DNA of 64,000 nt from Paenibacillus nanensis (GTDB lineage Bacteria > Bacillota > Bacilli > Paenibacillales > Paenibacillaceae). The stretch covers positions 53,264 to 117,263 of the forward strand of contig NZ_QXQA01000019.1 in NCBI RefSeq assembly GCF_003583765.1, given 5' to 3'. The notes beneath the pieces are model-generated. The model had not been told where the DNA came from and did no database searches. It saw only the letters and a program-made list of their open reading frames with translations. Both the position numbers and the translations under genes were made by a program. Position 1 is the stretch's first letter, and every line of letters begins with the position of its first letter. Positions 57,187-64,000 of this stretch are shown piece after piece.

Positions 57187-58713
57187 TCAACCTATTTCTT
57201 CTATTAATATAGCGATCGTGTTCATCGATTCGTCAGCCGCTCCCTGAAACTTCGCTCCTGCCTCCGACAGACCGATTATCGTTTCGATATGATGAGCTGT
57301 AAGCCTCTCTCCAACATAAACAATCGGGATGCCCGGCGGGTAGGGGATGACCATCTCACCGGATAGCTGATTTTCGGCTTCGCGAAGCGGCACTCTTTTC
57401 ATCGTCCGACTCTTCCTTCTCTCTCTCGCAAAAGAAACCGGTTCTCCCATTCCAAGCTCTTTCGTGTTGAAGCGCTTAAGGTTTATCCCTACCATCCGCT
57501 GGGATGAAGCTTCTTCCCGTTGCCGCTGATGCTTATGATGAATTTGGAGCAGAGCTTCTTTCAGCCGAGGCAAGGCGCTATCTCCTGCATGAGGCCCGCT
57601 CACAAGCAGCACAAAGCTCGGATCCGCCATTTCCGTATAGCAGCCCAGCGCCTCTAGCTCCCGCTGAAGCTCATAGCCCGTAAGTATCCCCCTTGCATCC
57701 GTTAGGATCAGCCTTAATGGATCATAGATCATGCGGCGGCTTGAGGTTAGCGGAATATCCGGTGATGCAATGATCAATCGGCTTTCCGCTAACCACTCTC
57801 TAAATTGTCTGATTGCGCCTAGAACATGTTCATACAGAGCCGGGCCAAGCGTCCCGACTATTGCTCGGGAAATATCAAGCGACGCCATAATCGGGAACGA
57901 CGGACTAGAGCTTTGGACCATGGCAAGCGCTTCTTTCAGCTTTGTTCGGTCAATCCGGCCTCCCCGTATATGCAGCATCGCTCCCATCGTCAAAGCAGGC
58001 AATGTCTTATGCGTTGACTGTACGACGCCATCGGCTCCCGCACGGATGGCAGACGCCGGCAGCTGCGGATGAAAGCCGTAATGAGCGCCATGCGCCTCGT
58101 CGACAAGCAGCGGCTTTCCGTGCCGGTGACACACCTCGGCATACGGCTCAAGCGTAACCCCCATGCCGTAGTAATTCGGATTGGTCAGAAAGACAGCTTT
58201 GGCCTCGGGATATTTCTGCAAAGCTTGTTCTACCTGTTCAATGCTGGGGACGACTGGGAGATGGGTTATAGGCTCATGCTCAGGCGCCAAAAAAACGGCA
58301 GAAGCGCCCGCAAGCGCAAGTCCGTTCAAGACCGATTTATGGACGTTGCGCTGCACAATTACAAGGTCACCCGGATCGCACACCGCAAGCAGAAGCGATA
58401 GGTTGCCCGATGTGCTTCCTCCCACCAGAAAAAACGTTTCGTCCGCGCCATAACAATCGGCCGCTAATTGCTGCGCTTCTTTAATGGCCGCTTCGGGATG
58501 ATGCAAGTCATCCGTAGAGGATAGCTCCGTCAAATCCAATTCCATGATAGGAGCATAATGATGAAGGAGGTCGTACGATTGAAGACCCATCTGTTGAAGC
58601 GCGTAGAGAAGGGCTTCGCCATGATGATGCCCCGGCACATGAAAGCTGACGGATTTCCTCTGCGCATGCTCGAATAATGCGTGATAGATTGGCGCGTATA
58701 GCCGCTGCTGCAT
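57187..58713 (-). CDS. yaaO: Orn/Lys/Arg decarboxylase-family PLP protein (YaaO)
   Basis: This protein of about 508 residues is a fold-type I PLP enzyme of the arginine/lysine/ornithine decarboxylase group, with HVPGHHHGEALL near the start, FFLVGGSTSGNLSLLLAV, DEAHGAHYGFHPQLP and the PLP lysine in VQSTHKTLPALTMGAM. Substrate uncertain. I prefer the ATG at 58713 (AAGGA seven bases upstream); an ATG at 58740 with GAGG is the alternative. The open frame reaches 58917 but that part is non-coding-like. Confidence 0.9.
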   Translation of the reverse strand: MQQRLYAPIYHALFEHAQRKSVSFHVPGHHHGEALLYALQQMGLQSYDLLHHYAPIMELDLTELSSTDDLHHPEAAIKEAQQLAADCYGADETFFLVGGSTSGNLSLLLAVCDPGDLVIVQRNVHKSVLNGLALAGASAVFLAPEHEPITHLPVVPSIEQVEQALQKYPEAKAVFLTNPNYYGMGVTLEPYAEVCHRHGKPLLVDEAHGAHYGFHPQLPASAIRAGADGVVQSTHKTLPALTMGAMLHIRGGRIDRTKLKEALAMVQSSSPSFPIMASLDISRAIVGTLGPALYEHVLGAIRQFREWLAESRLIIASPDIPLTSSRRMIYDPLRLILTDARGILTGYELQRELEALGCYTEMADPSFVLLVSGPHAGDSALPRLKEALLQIHHKHQRQREEASSQRMVGINLKRFNTKELGMGEPVSFARERRKSRTMKRVPLREAENQLSGEMVIPYPPGIPIVYVGERLTAHHIETIIGLSEAGAKFQGAADESMNTIAILIEEIG

Positions 58714-58781
58714 TTGTTGGTCCTTCCTTCCGTCCGGCATATTTCCTCTATTGTAACGAAGCCGAACTCCCTGCGTAAACG

Positions 58782-58812
58782 AAAAAAGACAGCCGCTGTA
58801 TCCAGGGCTGCT
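58782..58812 (-). terminator. Intrinsic terminator of csfB
   Basis: A GCAGCC/GGCTGT stem followed by six T on the minus strand begins right after the csfB stop codon. Confidence 0.75.
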
Positions 58813-59003
58813 TACGCGTTCTTTTCCACAAATAGCTGCTTCATCTGATGAATGAAAAATGGGTACTTGGCGTCCTTCACATCGGTATGAACCATTTCCT
58901 TCTCGCAATCGCCGCATATAAAGCCCATTACGATTCGAAGGCCTTCGCCCTCACCCTTCACATTACCGCATATCACGCATTGGTGAGTGTTGTTGTTGTC
59001 CAT
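58812..59003 (-). CDS. csfB: Anti-sigma-G factor Gin (CsfB)
   Basis: This 63-residue zinc-finger protein has CVICGNVKGEGEGL and FICGDCEKEMV, two CxxC pairs in the layout of CsfB/Gin, followed by YPFFIHQMKQLF. It blocks premature sigma-G (and sigma-E) activity in sporulation. I use the ATG at 59003, six bases after GGGG. A sigma-F-like promoter lies upstream. Confidence 0.93.
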   Translation of the reverse strand: MDNNNTHQCVICGNVKGEGEGLRIVMGFICGDCEKEMVHTDVKDAKYPFFIHQMKQLFVEKNA

Positions 59004-59044
59004 ACTCATCCCCGCTTTCTATGGCCGCTTTCGTCTATTTCCTA

Positions 59045-59075
59045 TTATTATGCCACGTATTCTAGTGAAATATAC
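59045..59075 (-). promoter_or_regulatory. Sigma-F-like promoter of csfB
   Basis: GTATA (59071-59075)-N16-GGCATAATAA (59045-59054) on the minus strand resembles the forespore sigma-F pattern; csfB is a sigma-F gene in B. subtilis. Confidence 0.55.
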
Positions 59076-59228
59076 TTGTTTCATAACCCATTTCAAATAT
59101 TTATATACCATCTTATGCAGCCATTAGGCTCAAGGTGAGTACAGCGGCAAATAAAATCGAGGTGTCAAAAAAATAGGGAGCAATGCCGATATATAGGGGG
59201 AATATGCAAGCTAAGGGAGATCTCATCC

Positions 59229-59759
59229 ATGAAGCAATCATTATCCGAGCAGAAGAACGCAACGATCTACCAATACCAGCTCATCAAAAAGGTTGTCGTG
59301 AAATCGGAGCTCATTCTTAGTCATTTGCTTATCGCGGGTATCTTCTTGGGATTCCAAATGCTTGTTTACGGCATGAACGGGCTGTTTGCCTGGCTGTTCG
59401 GCTTTGCAGCGATTCAAGCGCTTCATCTCATCATTATCCTTATCACCTTCATTTCTGTAACGGAAGCCGCCGAACGAAAATGGATTTGGCGCATTAATCC
59501 GCCGTGGATTGGCTTCAAACCGGCTAACGATATCACGCTGCTGATTTTCCGGCGCGTCCATCGCCATCTTTTCTGGCTTGGTTTATGCGTGATTGGCGTG
59601 CTTTACCCGTGGATCAAGCCCTCCTTAATGCTCAGCCTAGTCAGCTGGCATATATGGCTATTGATCCCCCGCATGTTCCTGTCTCTCTCCTTCCGCAAAC
59701 AACGCAAGGACGGCGTGCTTCGCCTTCAATCCAAAGAAGCATCCTTCTATCACCGCTAG
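59229..59759 (+). CDS. Membrane protein of unknown function
   Basis: I do not recognise this 176-residue protein. Four hydrophobic segments are visible (LILSHLLIAGIFLGFQMLVY; LFAWLFGFAAIQALHLIIIL; HLFWLGLCVIGVLYPW; SLMLSLVSWHIWLLIP) with short loops, a basic middle loop (ERKWIWRINPPW) and a basic, serine-rich C-terminus. The N-terminal 25 residues are polar. It stands alone on the plus strand with its own terminator between csfB and the ssu operon. Confidence 0.75.
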   Translation: MKQSLSEQKNATIYQYQLIKKVVVKSELILSHLLIAGIFLGFQMLVYGMNGLFAWLFGFAAIQALHLIIILITFISVTEAAERKWIWRINPPWIGFKPANDITLLIFRRVHRHLFWLGLCVIGVLYPWIKPSLMLSLVSWHIWLLIPRMFLSLSFRKQRKDGVLRLQSKEASFYHR

Positions 59760-59774
59760 ACGTTTATAATAAGC

Positions 59775-59810
59775 AGAACAGCCGCTCCAGAAGGAACGGC
59801 TGTTCTTTTT
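59775..59810 (+). terminator. Intrinsic terminator of the membrane-protein gene
   Basis: AGAACAGCCG-N12-CGGCTGTTCT is a perfect 10-bp stem followed by TTTT on the plus strand. It ends 3 bp before the ssuB stop, so it may also act on the convergent ssu transcript. Confidence 0.85.
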
Positions 59811-59812
59811 CG

Positions 59813-60706
59813 TTAAATATCATACACCGCTTGTTCGTCGTGCTTCGAAAACCGATCCTCCGGCGCAAGAACTCTTTCGAGGATCAAATTTTCGAAATAA
59901 GCAAAGCCGTTATCCTTCGTACGAGGCCTCGAAAGGGTGATCGGAAGATCCAGTGCGATTTTGCCGTCTTCGATCAGCACGACGCGATCCGCCAATGCGA
60001 CCGCTTCGCTGACATCATGCGTAACGAGCACGGCCGTGAACTGCCGCTGCTTCCACAGCCGCTCAATCAGACGCTGCATCTCAATGCGGGTCAATGCGTC
60101 CAAGGCGCCTAACGGCTCATCTAGCAGGAGCAATCTTGGATTGCCGACAAGCGCACGCGCCAATGCGACCCGCTGCCGCTGTCCGCCGGATAGGACGGAC
60201 GGCCACTCGTTCGCCCGATCCTCAAGCCCGACAAGCCTCAGCGCCGTTTCCGCCCGCTGACCATTGTCCCTGCCGTTCCCGGTTAAGCCGATCCTCACAT
60301 TATCGATAACGGATTTCCATGGCAGCAGACGGGCATCCTGAAACATAAACCTTGTATGTTGACCGCTACCGCCAACATGCCGTCCATCCTGCTCCAGCTT
60401 GCCGCCGCTAATATCCTCAAGGCCCGCGAGCAGCCGGAGCAGCGTGCTTTTACCGCATCCGCTGCGGCCGACGATCGCCACGAACTCGCCTTTTTGTACG
60501 GATAAATGAATACCGCTGAGCACCGTTTTTTCGCCGAAACGCTTGGATACATTCTCGAGTTCGATCGTAACGCCGCCTTTGCTCTCCGTTCCTTGAGTCA
60601 GGACCCTAAGCGGCGCGGCCGGCCCGCCCGGTTGCGATCCGTCGTTTGAGTAACCGGCGCTTACGCCGCTTTCTTCTTCGCTACCTTTGCGAAATGGGGA
60701 TGCCAC
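59813..60706 (-). CDS. ssuB: Aliphatic sulfonate ABC importer ATPase
   Basis: This 297-residue ATPase has Walker A IVGRSGCGKSTLLRLL, signature LSGGQRQRVALARAL, Walker B LLLLDEPLGALD and the switch His VTHDVSEAV. Between the ssuC stop and the ATPase domain the frame has no ATG, GTG or TTG; the only start with a good site is the GTG at 60706 (AAAGGAGG eight bases upstream), which overlaps ssuC by 46 bp and gives a non-conserved 48-residue N-terminal extension. It energises SsuC. Confidence 0.9.
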   Translation of the reverse strand: MASPFRKGSEEESGVSAGYSNDGSQPGGPAAPLRVLTQGTESKGGVTIELENVSKRFGEKTVLSGIHLSVQKGEFVAIVGRSGCGKSTLLRLLAGLEDISGGKLEQDGRHVGGSGQHTRFMFQDARLLPWKSVIDNVRIGLTGNGRDNGQRAETALRLVGLEDRANEWPSVLSGGQRQRVALARALVGNPRLLLLDEPLGALDALTRIEMQRLIERLWKQRQFTAVLVTHDVSEAVALADRVVLIEDGKIALDLPITLSRPRTKDNGFAYFENLILERVLAPEDRFSKHDEQAVYDI

Positions 60707-61464
60707 TGCAGCCACCTCCTTTCCAGCCACTTCGCCATCGAATCGGATAGCTTTCCTAGTAGGGCATACAGCAAAATACTGAGCACGACTACATCCAGCT
60801 GGAAAAACTCGCGCGCATTCATCGCCATATACCCAATGCCGGATTCCGCGGCAATCGTCTCGGCAACGATGAGCGTCAGCCACATGATGCCCAGCGCATA
60901 ACGGAAGCCTACGAGAATGGAAGACATCGCGCCTGGAAGAAGCACTTTTTTGTACAGCTCCCACTGGCTTAGTCCATGCACCTTGCCCATTTCAATAAGA
61001 CCAGGGTCCACAGAGCGTATGCCATGCAGCGTATTTAAGTAGATCGGAAAAACGACCCCCAACGCCACTAGGAAAATTTTCGAGCCTTCGCCGATACCGA
61101 ACCAAGCGATGACGAGCGGAATCAACGCAAGATGGGGAACATTCCGGATCATTTGGAACGTGGAGTCCGTCAGCTTATCGGATAAAGGGATGACGCCATT
61201 TAGCAAACCAAATAAGAACCCGATCAATCCGCCTATCAGAAACCCGATAAACGCTCTCCATGTGCTAATGCCAATCGCTTCAACTAGGGTGCCGTCTATT
61301 GTCAGGTCCCACCCCGCTCGAACAATGGCGTCCGGCGCAGGAAGCGTACGATCCGATATCAGGCCTGCCGCGCTCAATAGCTGCCACACGATTAAGACAA
61401 GTACGGGAATAAGCCACGGCCACGCAGGGTGATCCACCCATTTCTTTTTTTGAACTTGCGCCAT
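60661..61464 (-). CDS. ssuC: Aliphatic sulfonate ABC importer permease
   Basis: This 267-residue permease has about six membrane segments and the EAA loop region VHGLSQWELYKKVLLPGAMS of the SsuC/TauC family. The ATG at 61464 follows AGAGGT seven bases upstream; the ATG at 61482 overlaps the ssuD stop codon. It lies between ssuD and ssuB. Confidence 0.93.
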   Translation of the reverse strand: MAQVQKKKWVDHPAWPWLIPVLVLIVWQLLSAAGLISDRTLPAPDAIVRAGWDLTIDGTLVEAIGISTWRAFIGFLIGGLIGFLFGLLNGVIPLSDKLTDSTFQMIRNVPHLALIPLVIAWFGIGEGSKIFLVALGVVFPIYLNTLHGIRSVDPGLIEMGKVHGLSQWELYKKVLLPGAMSSILVGFRYALGIMWLTLIVAETIAAESGIGYMAMNAREFFQLDVVVLSILLYALLGKLSDSMAKWLERRWLQWHPHFAKVAKKKAA

Positions 61465-61481
61465 AAGCTCTACCTCTTTCA

Positions 61482-62624
61482 TTAATGCGCCGCTGCTTTG
61501 GCCGTCGGCAGCACGTTGTTCGCGATAATTTCCCCGAACGGGCTGATCGAAGTCGGGCCCGTTTGTTCCGGTCGGTTCAAATTCAGCAGCGGGAAGAGCA
61601 GATCAGCTACGCGGTATGCCTCCTCCAGATGAGGGTAGCCGGAGAAAATAAACGTCTCGATGCCCAGCGCCTCATATTCCCTCATTCGCTCCGCTACGAT
61701 CTCCGGGCTGCCGACAAGAGCCGTTCCTGCGCCTCCGCGCACGAGTCCTATTCCCGCCCATAAGTTCGGGCTGATCTCTAGGTTAGAGCGGTCGCCTTGA
61801 TGAAGCTGCGACATTCGCTTCTGACCGACGGAATCGAAACGTTCAAAGATGCGCTGCGCCTTCGCGATCGTCTCATCATCCAGATGCTTGATTAGATTGT
61901 TGGCTGCCGCCCAGGCCTCTTCTTCCGTTTCTCTTACGATGACGTGGAGGCGGATACCGAACCGAATTTGTTTGCCCTGGGCATCTGCTAGCTTGCGCAT
62001 TTCCGCGATTTTTTCGGCAACCTGTGCCGGCGGCTCGCCCCAAGTGAGATAGACGTCAATATGGTTGGCCGCCACCTTCTGGGCCGCCGGAGAAGATCCG
62101 CCGAACCATAGCGGAGGATACGGCTTCTGAATAGGCGGATAAACGACATGACCGCCTTTTACGCGTAAGTGCTCCCCTTCAAAATCAACCGTTTCACCCG
62201 ACAGCTCCCTCCGCCATATTTCCAAAAACTCGTCGGTCAGATCGTATCGCGTCGTATGATCCAGAAACAAACCGTCGCTCGCAAGCTCTACAGGATCGCC
62301 GCCTGCCACGACGTTAATCAGCAGCCGCCCTCCGGATATTCGGTCGAGAGTCGAGGACATACGGGCGGCAACCGTAGGCGACATTAAGCCAGGACGCACC
62401 GCAACAAGAAACTTTAAACGTTTGGTAACAGGTACTAGCGAGGATGCGACAACCCAAGGGTCTTCGCATGAACTACCCGTCGGAATAAGCACCCCTTCAT
62501 AGCCTAAACGGTCCGCCGCAACGGCTATTTGCTGCATGTACTCCGAGTCGACCGCCCTTGCGCCGACATTGGTACCGAGATAACGTCCATCGCCATGTGT
62601 AGGAATAAACCAAAATACGTTCAT
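61482..62624 (-). CDS. ssuD: FMNH2-dependent alkanesulfonate monooxygenase
   Basis: This 380-residue luciferase-family enzyme desulfonates alkanesulfonates to aldehyde and sulfite. The opening MNVFWFIPTHGDGRYLG, then LISGTGSSCEDPW-like PTGSSCEDPW and NVVAGGDPVE, are typical of SsuD. Start at 62624 with AAGGAG nine bases upstream. The flavin reductase SsuE is not encoded here and must come from elsewhere. Confidence 0.95.
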   Translation of the reverse strand: MNVFWFIPTHGDGRYLGTNVGARAVDSEYMQQIAVAADRLGYEGVLIPTGSSCEDPWVVASSLVPVTKRLKFLVAVRPGLMSPTVAARMSSTLDRISGGRLLINVVAGGDPVELASDGLFLDHTTRYDLTDEFLEIWRRELSGETVDFEGEHLRVKGGHVVYPPIQKPYPPLWFGGSSPAAQKVAANHIDVYLTWGEPPAQVAEKIAEMRKLADAQGKQIRFGIRLHVIVRETEEEAWAAANNLIKHLDDETIAKAQRIFERFDSVGQKRMSQLHQGDRSNLEISPNLWAGIGLVRGGAGTALVGSPEIVAERMREYEALGIETFIFSGYPHLEEAYRVADLLFPLLNLNRPEQTGPTSISPFGEIIANNVLPTAKAAAH

Positions 62625-62653
62625 TTTTTTCCACTCCTTTGATAAGGTCATCG

Positions 62654-63652
62654 TTACTTGCTTAGAATCGCATCTTGAATATCGATAGCTTTCGGAATTA
62701 GCTCTAGCTGCAGGAACGTATCGGCTATCGCTTGCTGCCCTTTAATAAGCTCCTCGTCTATTTGCTGAACCCCGTATTCTCTCCGCCCTGCTGCAAGAAC
62801 CAGGGACTCCACATCGATTCCCAACTGCGGTGAAAGCTTCTCGGCCAGCTCTTGCGGATTCTCCTTCGACCAGGCATCAATCTTATTGGCTTCTTCCAGC
62901 AAAATATCCACAATATCCGGATATTTCTCGGCAAATGCGCGTGTCGCCAAATAAAACTCATGATTATTGACCACTCCCGTACCATCAGCAAGCCTGCGCG
63001 CTTCCGTAGCCGTTTCAGCAGCCGCCAGGAATGGATCCCAGATGACCCAAGCGTCAACGCTGCCTTTCTCAAAAGCGGCCCTCGCATCAGCGGGAGGCAA
63101 AAACTTCACGTTTACGTCCTTATAGTCAACATTCGCTTGTTCAAGCAGCTTTACCAAGAGATAGTGTACGTTCGAGCCCTTATTTAGCACCACCGTCTTG
63201 CCTTTCAAATCGGCTACCGTCTGTATGGGCGAGTCTTTGGGCACGATAATCGCTTCCGCTTGCGGACTCGCCGGCTCGTGGGCCAAATACACCAGCGGCG
63301 CTCCTGCCGCCTGCGCAAATATCGGCGGCGCTTCCCCTGTATGGCCGATATCAAGGCTTCCTACATTCAACGCTTCTAGCAGCTGAGGGCCGCCGGGAAA
63401 TTCGACCCATTCAATTTTAATGTTTCTTTCCTCCGCCAGACGTTTATCGAGACTGCCGTCAGCCTTCAAAATGTTAATCGTTCCGTACTTCTGATAACCA
63501 ATCTTCACCGTAATATCTCTGCTTTCCCCGCTATTCGATGCTGCCTTCTCCGGGCTGCTATTATTGCTGCCGCAAGCTGCCAATGCCAATGCTGTAACAA
63601 CAAGTAAGATGAACAGATAACCGTAACGTATCATTTCTTTTTTGTTCTTCAT
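62654..63652 (-). CDS. ssuA: Aliphatic sulfonate-binding lipoprotein
   Basis: This 332-residue solute-binding protein has a lipoprotein signal peptide (lipobox LALAAC, cysteine about residue 27), a Ser/Asn-rich linker and the SsuA core (KIGYQKYGTINILKADGSL; LLEALNVGSLDIGHTGEAPP). It captures alkanesulfonates for SsuC/SsuB. First gene of the operon ssuA-ssuD-ssuC-ssuB, behind a leader with an intrinsic terminator. Confidence 0.94.
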   Translation of the reverse strand: MKNKKEMIRYGYLFILLVVTALALAACGSNNSSPEKAASNSGESRDITVKIGYQKYGTINILKADGSLDKRLAEERNIKIEWVEFPGGPQLLEALNVGSLDIGHTGEAPPIFAQAAGAPLVYLAHEPASPQAEAIIVPKDSPIQTVADLKGKTVVLNKGSNVHYLLVKLLEQANVDYKDVNVKFLPPADARAAFEKGSVDAWVIWDPFLAAAETATEARRLADGTGVVNNHEFYLATRAFAEKYPDIVDILLEEANKIDAWSKENPQELAEKLSPQLGIDVESLVLAAGRREYGVQQIDEELIKGQQAIADTFLQLELIPKAIDIQDAILSK

Positions 63653-63680
63653 CCCGATTCTCTCCCCTGCGTTTTAGTCC

Positions 63681-63780
63681 AAAAAAACACAAAAACCCCC
63701 TTTGCATAACTCTTGCGCAAAGGAGGTCTCCGGTTTTCCGGTCGAACTCAAACTTTATTATTCCGATGTGTTAACTTGTA
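63681..63780 (-). promoter_or_regulatory. ssuA leader RNA with a terminator ahead of the start codon
   Basis: The transcript should begin near 63783. At 63730-63741 there is a small hairpin CCGG-AAAA-CCGG, followed directly by GAGACC and then a strong stem CCTCCTTTGC ... GCAAAGGGGG (63696-63726) and TTTTTGTGTTTTTTT (63681-63695), all before the ssuA ribosome binding site. Read-through must therefore be controlled. None of the SAM, T-box, cobalamin or lysine riboswitch cores is present. Confidence 0.7.
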
Positions 63781-63789
63781 ATTAAAGCA

Positions 63790-63818
63790 AGAATACCACC
63801 CTGATGTTCACGTGTCAA
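63790..63818 (-). promoter_or_regulatory. Sigma-A promoter of the ssu operon
   Basis: TTGACA (63813-63818)-N17-TATTCT (63790-63795) on the minus strand, about 140 bp upstream of the ssuA start. Confidence 0.8.
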
Positions 63819-63864
63819 TGACTAATTTATACGAAGCCCCAGACAGAGGAGCGTCGCCATGAAC

Positions 63865-63897
63865 GAAAAAAATCCTGCCACAGATAACTGTGACAGG
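63865..63897 (-). terminator. Intrinsic terminator of a minus-strand unit entering from beyond the window
   Basis: CCTGTCACAG-TTAT-CTGTGGCAGG followed by ATTTTTTT on the minus strand. The gene it ends lies to the right; in-frame stops for it are possible at 63986-63988 or 63958-63960. Confidence 0.8.
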
Positions 63898-64000
63898 TCA
63901 TTCGTGCTTGGCGACGTCCATTCCGCACTGGGATGAATACTCTTCGCAGAGTGTGCATCAACGGTCGGCGTCTGAGCCTTCCTCTTCAGGCCGGGTCATG

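Noticed and set aside
63661..63790. SAM (S-box) or T-box leader upstream of ssuA
   Set aside because: Neither the S-box core nor the T-box GGGTGGNACCGCG sequence is present, so the leader was reported as unassigned.
63847..63920. Lysine riboswitch on the plus strand (GGAGCGTCGCC resembles part of the lysC leader)
   Set aside because: Only an 11-base match; the other conserved junction elements are missing and the sequence pairs with itself as a simple hairpin.
63900..64000. 5S rRNA 3' end on the minus strand (TGGACGTCGCCAAGC resembles the 5S end)
   Set aside because: The conserved 5S core (CCGAACACG-like loop) that should lie inside the window is absent.
1..64000. CRISPR arrays, insertion sequences, prophage or attachment sites
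   Set aside because: No regularly spaced repeats, transposase, integrase or phage genes were seen.

Overview
The window looks like a chromosomal segment of a spore-forming Firmicute close to Paenibacillus. The evidence is moderate-to-high GC by eye, strong GGAGG-type ribosome binding sites, many sporulation genes and sporulation sigma-factor promoters, and a gene order that runs backwards along the Bacillus subtilis origin-proximal region from csfB to spoIIE. Most genes lie on the minus strand, so the core reads right to left.

Left flank, about 1-11,631 (minus strand): a pectin side-chain (rhamnogalacturonan I) utilisation locus. It holds an LplB/LplC/LplA-type oligosaccharide ABC importer, a beta-propeller protein, a YesU-like DUF1961 protein, a YetA-like (PL26-type) protein and the first 21 codons of a PL11 rhamnogalacturonan lyase running off the edge. 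Upstream are a membrane-bound AraC-type regulator like YesS and a GDSL rhamnogalacturonan acetylesterase. cre-like sites sit at the importer and regulator promoters. From 11,728 to 14,769 (plus strand) lies a small export module: a degenerate ABC-ATPase/LytTR fusion, a normal ABC ATPase, an ABC-2 permease and a 28-residue membrane peptide.

Core, about 14,859-59,003: spoIIE, yabR, divIC, yabQ, yabP, (insertion: LysP-like permease and a dead GGDEF gene), rqcP, hbs, mazG, yabM, spoVT, (insertion: Arc-like repressor, SPFH protein, gerA-type operon, prsA), mfd, fin, pth, ctc, glmU, spoVG, ridA, purR, ispE, sspF, veg, yabG, rsmA, rnmV, yabE, tatD, a YwfO-like HD hydrolase, abrB, rsmI, yabB, yabA, ricT, holB, yaaR, darA, tmk, yaaO and csfB. 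prs and metS, expected in this order from B. subtilis, are absent. Readable control sites include a 21-bp-spaced spoIIE promoter with a 0A box, tandem 0A boxes behind the abrB promoter, a sigma-H promoter for spoVG, sigma-G promoters for sspF and the ger operon, a sigma-K promoter for yabG, a sigma-F-like promoter for csfB, paired PurBoxes at purR and two near-perfect sigma-A promoters at veg.

Right flank, 59,229-64,000: a conserved-looking membrane protein of unknown role on the plus strand, then an alkanesulfonate operon ssuA-ssuD-ssuC-ssuB on the minus strand. The operon has a consensus promoter and a leader ending in a strong intrinsic terminator before ssuA, which suggests transcription attenuation by an RNA element I cannot assign to a known class. 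The last 150 bp are rich in hairpins and hold a terminator for a gene lying beyond the window.

The best candidates for something undescribed are the ssuA leader, the pseudo-ABC/LytTR export module with its micro-ORF, and the Arc-like/SPFH pair with an operator over its promoter.
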